A stretch of DNA of 8,616 bases from Tannerella sp. Its GTDB lineage: Bacteria > Bacteroidota > Bacteroidia > Bacteroidales > Tannerellaceae. The DNA lies in contig JAISOP010000123.1 of assembly GCA_031275525.1 (NCBI GenBank), forward strand, positions 1-8,616. Direction: 5' to 3'. The notes under the pieces were generated by a model, which saw only the letters and a program-made list of their open reading frames with translations, did no database searches and had not been told where the DNA came from. The position numbers and the translations under genes were made by a program. Positions within the stretch are counted from its first letter, which is position 1. Each line of letters starts with the position of its first letter. Of this stretch, positions 5,310 to 8,616 are shown one piece after another.

Positions 5310-6880
5310 GCGGCTGGCACGACGCGCTCGGCGCAGTTTTCGCCGTCGATGGCGGCGGAGACAATGCCGCCGGCATACCCGGCGCCTTCGCCGCAGGGGT
5401 AGAGGCCTTTCAGCTTGACATGGCAAAAAGTCTCGCCGTCGCGCAGGATGCGTACGGGCGAGGAGGTGCGCGTTTCCACGGCCATCATCACGGCTTCGCT
5501 TGTCAGGAAACCGCGGGAGACGTTGTCGAACTGACGGAATCCGGCCTGCAGGCGCGTGACGATGTATTCCGGCATCCATTCGTGCAGCGGGGAGGAGAGA
5601 AGCCCCGGCGTGTAGGAAGCGGCGGGCAGCGAGGCCGAAAGACGGCGTTGCAGGAAGTCCGTCATCCGCTGTGCCGGCGCCGTTTGTCCCTGCCCGCCCC
5701 GGAGCCGGCACAGTTGTTCCAGTTGTTCCTGAAAGAGCATCAGCGCCAGCGGTGAAGGCGATGGGGTAGGGGAGCCGTGCAGCGCCAGGCCTGCCAGGTC
5801 TTCCGGGCGTATCTCAACGACCATGCCGGCATTGGCCCAGGGCGAATGCCGGGCGGCGGGCGACATGCCGTTGACCACTACCTGCCCGGGAGCGCTCGCG
5901 GCCGGTATGACGAATCCGCCGGGACACATGCAGAAGGAATAGACACCCCGTCCGCCGGCCTGCGTCGCAAAGCGGTATTCGGCCGCCGGCAGCAGGTCGC
6001 CCCGGCCTTCCGGACGGTGGTAACGGATACGGTCGATCAGCGCCTGCGAATGTTCCAGGCGTACGCCGACGGCGATTCCCTTGGGTTCGAGGGCCAGGTG
6101 CAGGCGGTGCAGTTCGCGGTACACATCGCGGGCGGAATGCCCCGTCGCCAGGATGACCGGCCCGGGGAACTCGGCGCCTTGCCGCGTGCATATTCCGGTG
6201 ACTTCGTTTCCTTTGATCATCAGCGTTTCCATGCAGGTCTCGAAGTGCACTTCGCCGCCGCATTGCAGGATGCGGTTGCGGATATTTTCAATCACGCGCG
6301 GCAGCTTGTCCGTCCCGATGTGCGGCCGGGCGTCGGAAAGGATCGACGGGTTGGCGCCGTGCTGGCAGAGGATGGAGAGAATGCGATCGACCGAGCCGCG
6401 TTTCCGGCTGCGCGTGTAGAGTTTGCCGTCCGAAAAGGCGCCGGCGCCGCCTTCGCCGAAGCAGTAGTTTGAGTCGGGGTGGACAAGGTGCTCCCGGCTG
6501 ATGCGGGCAATGTCTTTCTTGCGTTCCCGCACGTCCTTGCCCCGTTCGATGACGACGGGACGCAGTCCCCGCTCAATCAGACGCAGCGCGGCAAAGAGAC
6601 CGGCCGGCCCGGCGCCGACTACCACCACTGCCGGTCGGCCGGATACATCCGGATAGCTGACGGAAGGGACGGCCGGTTCTTCGGGCGCTTCGTTCACGAA
6701 GGCCCGCAGGGTCACGTTGACCCGGATCGCCCGCTGCCGCGCGTCGATGGAACGCTTCAGCACCCGTACCGCCCGGATGGTTTCCGGCGCGTCACCCGTC
6801 CGGTAGCTGACGGCCTGTATCAGGTTTTGTTCGCCGGCCGCCTCTTCGGGCGAAAGTTGGAGGGAGAGTTCCCGTATCAT
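5294..6880 (-). CDS. NAD(P)/FAD-dependent oxidoreductase, uncharacterised family
   Basis: This 528-aa protein is probably a cytoplasmic flavoprotein of the COG2509-like group (uncharacterised FAD-dependent dehydrogenases). An N-terminal alpha/beta module of about 80 residues, often seen in this family, precedes the FAD-binding Rossmann motif VVVVGAGPAG (85-94) with the ribose-binding acid at E112-R-G. FGEGGAGAFSDGKL (141-154), the second dinucleotide motif ATGHSARD (245-252), YSFCMCPGG (314-322) and the C-terminal FAD motif LYPCGEGAGYAGGI (493-506) follow. All the family hallmarks seen look intact. The substrate is unknown. The start codon overlaps the radA stop as ATGA (6877-6880), so translation is probably coupled to radA. 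Its 3' end runs into the lipoprotein gene, leaving no room for a terminator between them. Confidence 0.9.
   Translation of the reverse strand: MIRELSLQLSPEEAAGEQNLIQAVSYRTGDAPETIRAVRVLKRSIDARQRAIRVNVTLRAFVNEAPEEPAVPSVSYPDVSGRPAVVVVGAGPAGLFAALRLIERGLRPVVIERGKDVRERKKDIARISREHLVHPDSNYCFGEGGAGAFSDGKLYTRSRKRGSVDRILSILCQHGANPSILSDARPHIGTDKLPRVIENIRNRILQCGGEVHFETCMETLMIKGNEVTGICTRQGAEFPGPVILATGHSARDVYRELHRLHLALEPKGIAVGVRLEHSQALIDRIRYHRPEGRGDLLPAAEYRFATQAGGRGVYSFCMCPGGFVIPAASAPGQVVVNGMSPAARHSPWANAGMVVEIRPEDLAGLALHGSPTPSPSPLALMLFQEQLEQLCRLRGGQGQTAPAQRMTDFLQRRLSASLPAASYTPGLLSSPLHEWMPEYIVTRLQAGFRQFDNVSRGFLTSEAVMMAVETRTSSPVRILRDGETFCHVKLKGLYPCGEGAGYAGGIVSAAIDGENCAERVVPAAQSKL
6877..6880 (-). promoter_or_regulatory. 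ATGA stop/start overlap coupling radA and the oxidoreductase
   Basis: On the minus strand the oxidoreductase ATG (6880-6878) shares two bases with the radA TGA (6879-6877). Such a 4-nt overlap usually means the second gene is translated by ribosomes re-initiating after the first, so the two products are likely made together. Confidence 0.75.
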
Positions 6881-8241
6881 CCGAAGAGTTGTTTGAAGGC
6901 TTCTTCCACTTTCCTTACCTGTACCGGCTGAATCCGGACGTTCAGGCCCTCCAGTCCCTTCATCCGGGGAATCAGTATCCGTGTAAAACCCAGTTTTTCG
7001 GCTTCCTGAATCCGCTGTTCGATGCGGTTCACCGGCCGGATTTCGCCCGATAGTCCCACTTCGCCGGCCATGCAGACGTGCCGGTCAACGGGCAGGTCGA
7101 AACTGGAAGACAGTACGGCGCTCATGACGGCCAGGTCGATGGCCGGGTCGTTGACCCTCAGTCCGCCGGCAATGTTAAGGAAGACGTCTTTCTGGGCGAT
7201 CTTGAAGCCGGCCCGCTTCTCGAGGACGGCCAGGAGCATGTTCATCCGCCTCAGGTCGAATCCCGTTGCGCTGCGCTGCGGTGTTCCGTAAACGGCGGAA
7301 CTGACCAGCGACTGTGTCTCGATCAGGAACGGCCGGACGCCTTCGATGGCCGAGGCTATGGCTACGCCGCTCAGCCCTTCGTGGTTTTGCGTGAGCAGCA
7401 GTTCGGAGGGGTTGCTCACTTCGCGCAGTCCGTTGGAACGCATCTCGTAGATGCCCAGTTCCGAGGTGCTGCCGAAACGGTTCTTGATGCTCCGCAAAAT
7501 CCGGTACATGTAGTGCTGGTCGCCCTCGAACTGGAGGACGGTGTCCACAATGTGCTCCAGCACTTTCGGCCCGGCAATGCTGCCTTCCTTGTTGATATGC
7601 CCGATCAGGAAGACCGGCGTGGCCGTTTCCTTGGCGTATTTCAGGATGGCTGCGCTACATTCGCGTACCTGGGTGATGCTGCCGGGCGACGAATCTGCCG
7701 ATTCCGTAAAAACCGTCTGCACCGAATCAATGATCATCAGGTCGGGCTGCACATTTTGCGCGTGCGTGAAAATCTGTTCCAGATTCGTTTCACACAAGAT
7801 TAGGCAGTCTTCCGAATCGCGCCCTGAAAGGCGTCCGGCACGCAGTTTGAGTTGCTGGGCGCTTTCCTCGCCGGAGACGTATAGCGTCTTGAGGCCGTGC
7901 AGTTTCAGAACCGTTTGCAGTACCAGCGTCGATTTGCCGATGCCCGGTTCGCCGCCGATCAGGACGAGCGAACCTTTTACCAGACCACCGCCCAAGACCC
8001 GGTTCAACTCGCCGTCCTGCATGTCCATCCGCGCTTCTTCACGCAACGTCACGTCGCGCAGCAACTGCGGCCGCGCCGCGTTCCGCTCCGTTCCAGACAT
8101 TGTCCGTCGCGAGGCAGGCTCTTTCGCAATGAGTTCCTCTACATATGTGTTCCATTCGCCGCATACGGGACATTTCCCGACCCATTTCGGGGAATCCGCC
8201 CCGCAATGGGTACATAGATATACTGTTTTTATTTTTGCCAT
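6877..8241 (-). CDS. radA: DNA repair protein RadA (branch-migration ATPase)
   Basis: This 454-aa protein is a RecA-like ATPase that promotes branch migration and strand exchange during homologous recombination and repair. An N-terminal zinc finger has C10-x2-C13 and C24-x2-C27. The ATPase core carries Walker A GEPGIGKST (97-105), Walker B LMIID (168-172) and the RadA signature KNRFG (253-257). The C-terminal third is the Lon-protease-like domain (for example NDPAIDLAVMSAVL and GEVGLSGEIRPV). Length is typical and the protein appears complete. The ATG at 8241 gives the standard start just before the zinc finger. It is the first gene of a two-gene leftward unit with the FAD oxidoreductase. A near-consensus -7 element lies about 20 bp upstream. 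Confidence 0.97.
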   Translation of the reverse strand: MAKIKTVYLCTHCGADSPKWVGKCPVCGEWNTYVEELIAKEPASRRTMSGTERNAARPQLLRDVTLREEARMDMQDGELNRVLGGGLVKGSLVLIGGEPGIGKSTLVLQTVLKLHGLKTLYVSGEESAQQLKLRAGRLSGRDSEDCLILCETNLEQIFTHAQNVQPDLMIIDSVQTVFTESADSSPGSITQVRECSAAILKYAKETATPVFLIGHINKEGSIAGPKVLEHIVDTVLQFEGDQHYMYRILRSIKNRFGSTSELGIYEMRSNGLREVSNPSELLLTQNHEGLSGVAIASAIEGVRPFLIETQSLVSSAVYGTPQRSATGFDLRRMNMLLAVLEKRAGFKIAQKDVFLNIAGGLRVNDPAIDLAVMSAVLSSSFDLPVDRHVCMAGEVGLSGEIRPVNRIEQRIQEAEKLGFTRILIPRMKGLEGLNVRIQPVQVRKVEEAFKQLFG

Positions 8242-8261
8242 CGTTCATTGATTTGTGGGGG

Positions 8262-8269
8262 TAAAGATA
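8262..8269 (-). promoter_or_regulatory. Putative -7 promoter element for radA
   Basis: On the minus strand TATCTTTA matches TAnnTTTG except in the last base. It lies 20 bp before the radA ATG, predicting a short leader. A clear -33 element is not seen, and no Shine-Dalgarno site precedes the start, as is often so in Bacteroidota. Confidence 0.35.
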
Positions 8270-8585
8270 GGGGTTTTTTATGTATGAGGCGGGGAGGGCA
8301 TTTCAGATGGTCGCTGTTATATTTTAAAAACAGGCGGGTGTGTCAAAAATCCCTTTGAGCGTTTTTGTCGTCACGGGTTTGACCCGCAATCCACTGAAGT
8401 CAATGCCTGTTTTTCGGGAGGCCCCGCGTCAAGGCCGCCGCCCGTATCGGCGGGGCGGGCTTCCGCTCCGGCAACGCGCGTGGCGTCCGTTTTTGCAAAC
8501 CTGACCCGCAATGCTCCCTACTCGGTGTTTATACTTTGCGCGGCATGGTTTTGTGCATTCAGGGAATGGAGCGAATTCTTTAAGG
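8270..8585. other. Intergenic region with inverted and direct repeats
   Basis: No gene is supported. AAAAACAGGC (8326-8335) and GCCTGTTTTT (8405-8414) are a perfect 10-bp inverted pair around 69 nt, with U-rich ends on either strand. TGACCCGCAAT occurs at 8380-8390 and 8502-8512; the first copy forms a small stem CGGGT/ACCCG (8374-8386). A GC-rich stem CCGCCG/CGGCGG (8435-8453) competes with GCCCCG/CGGGGC (8421-8456). These could be terminator or repeat-element parts from the gene beyond the right edge. Confidence 0.45.
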
Positions 8586-8611
8586 CTTTTAGGTCTTTTA
8601 GGTCTTTTAGG
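8586..8611. repeat. 9-bp tandem repeat, three units, at window edge
   Basis: CTTTTAGGT is repeated at 8586-8594 and 8595-8603, and as CTTTTAGG at 8604-8611. The unit TTTAAGG just before (8579-8585) looks like a degenerate copy. The repeat may continue past the window. It is a low-complexity intergenic repeat of unknown role. Confidence 0.65.
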
Positions 8612-8616
8612 CCTCG

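Noticed and set aside
4710..5711. Long open frame of 333 codons on the minus strand
   Set aside because: It overlaps both the lipoprotein and the FAD oxidoreductase in another frame and its Arg-rich composition is typical of a shadow frame in GC-rich DNA.

Overview
The window looks like a chromosomal segment from a Bacteroidales-type bacterium (phylum Bacteroidota); genus not determined. The grounds are: matches to the Bacteroidota -7 promoter motif TAnnTTTG in front of genes, weak or absent Shine-Dalgarno sites, an XRE-type regulator with the short-HTH plus WLL-G architecture familiar from this group, a lipoprotein whose Cys is followed by an acidic SD-I-E export-like signal, and a small beta-barrel protein with an A/Q signal-peptide junction. 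Coding DNA is fairly GC-rich, while the central intergenic DNA is clearly AT-rich.

Layout, left to right. (1) 1-170: noncoding leader with a palindrome, a C8 run and a good -7 match. (2) 171-2015 (+): complete MsbA-like ABC exporter half-transporter. (3) 2066-2542 (-): small XRE-family regulator, convergent with the exporter. (4) 2543-3835: about 1.3 kb with no convincing gene. It holds the regulator's promoter, several operator-like repeats, an 18-codon mini-ORF, a long AT-rich hairpin (2899-2960), a mosaic palindromic element (2969-3139) built around a 10-bp CGCGAAT array, then about 700 bp of AT-rich leader. (5) 3836-4660 and 4698-5309 (+): a two-gene envelope unit, an outer-membrane barrel protein followed by a lipoprotein. 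(6) 5294-6880 and 6877-8241 (-): radA and an FAD-dependent oxidoreductase, translationally coupled through an ATGA overlap; the oxidoreductase overlaps the lipoprotein gene tail-to-tail by 16 bp. (7) 8242-8616: noncoding DNA with the radA promoter region, inverted and direct repeats, and a 9-bp tandem repeat at the window edge.

Functionally, the exporter (lipid or drug export), radA (DNA recombination and repair) and the FAD enzyme are ordinary core-type genes. The barrel and lipoprotein pair probably acts together in the outer membrane, but neither has a recognisable specific function. I found no defence system, CRISPR array, transposase, integrase, rRNA or tRNA. The least explained part is the repeat-rich tract at 2650-3140; it reads as noncoding repeat elements and candidate regulator-binding sites rather than a proven new system.
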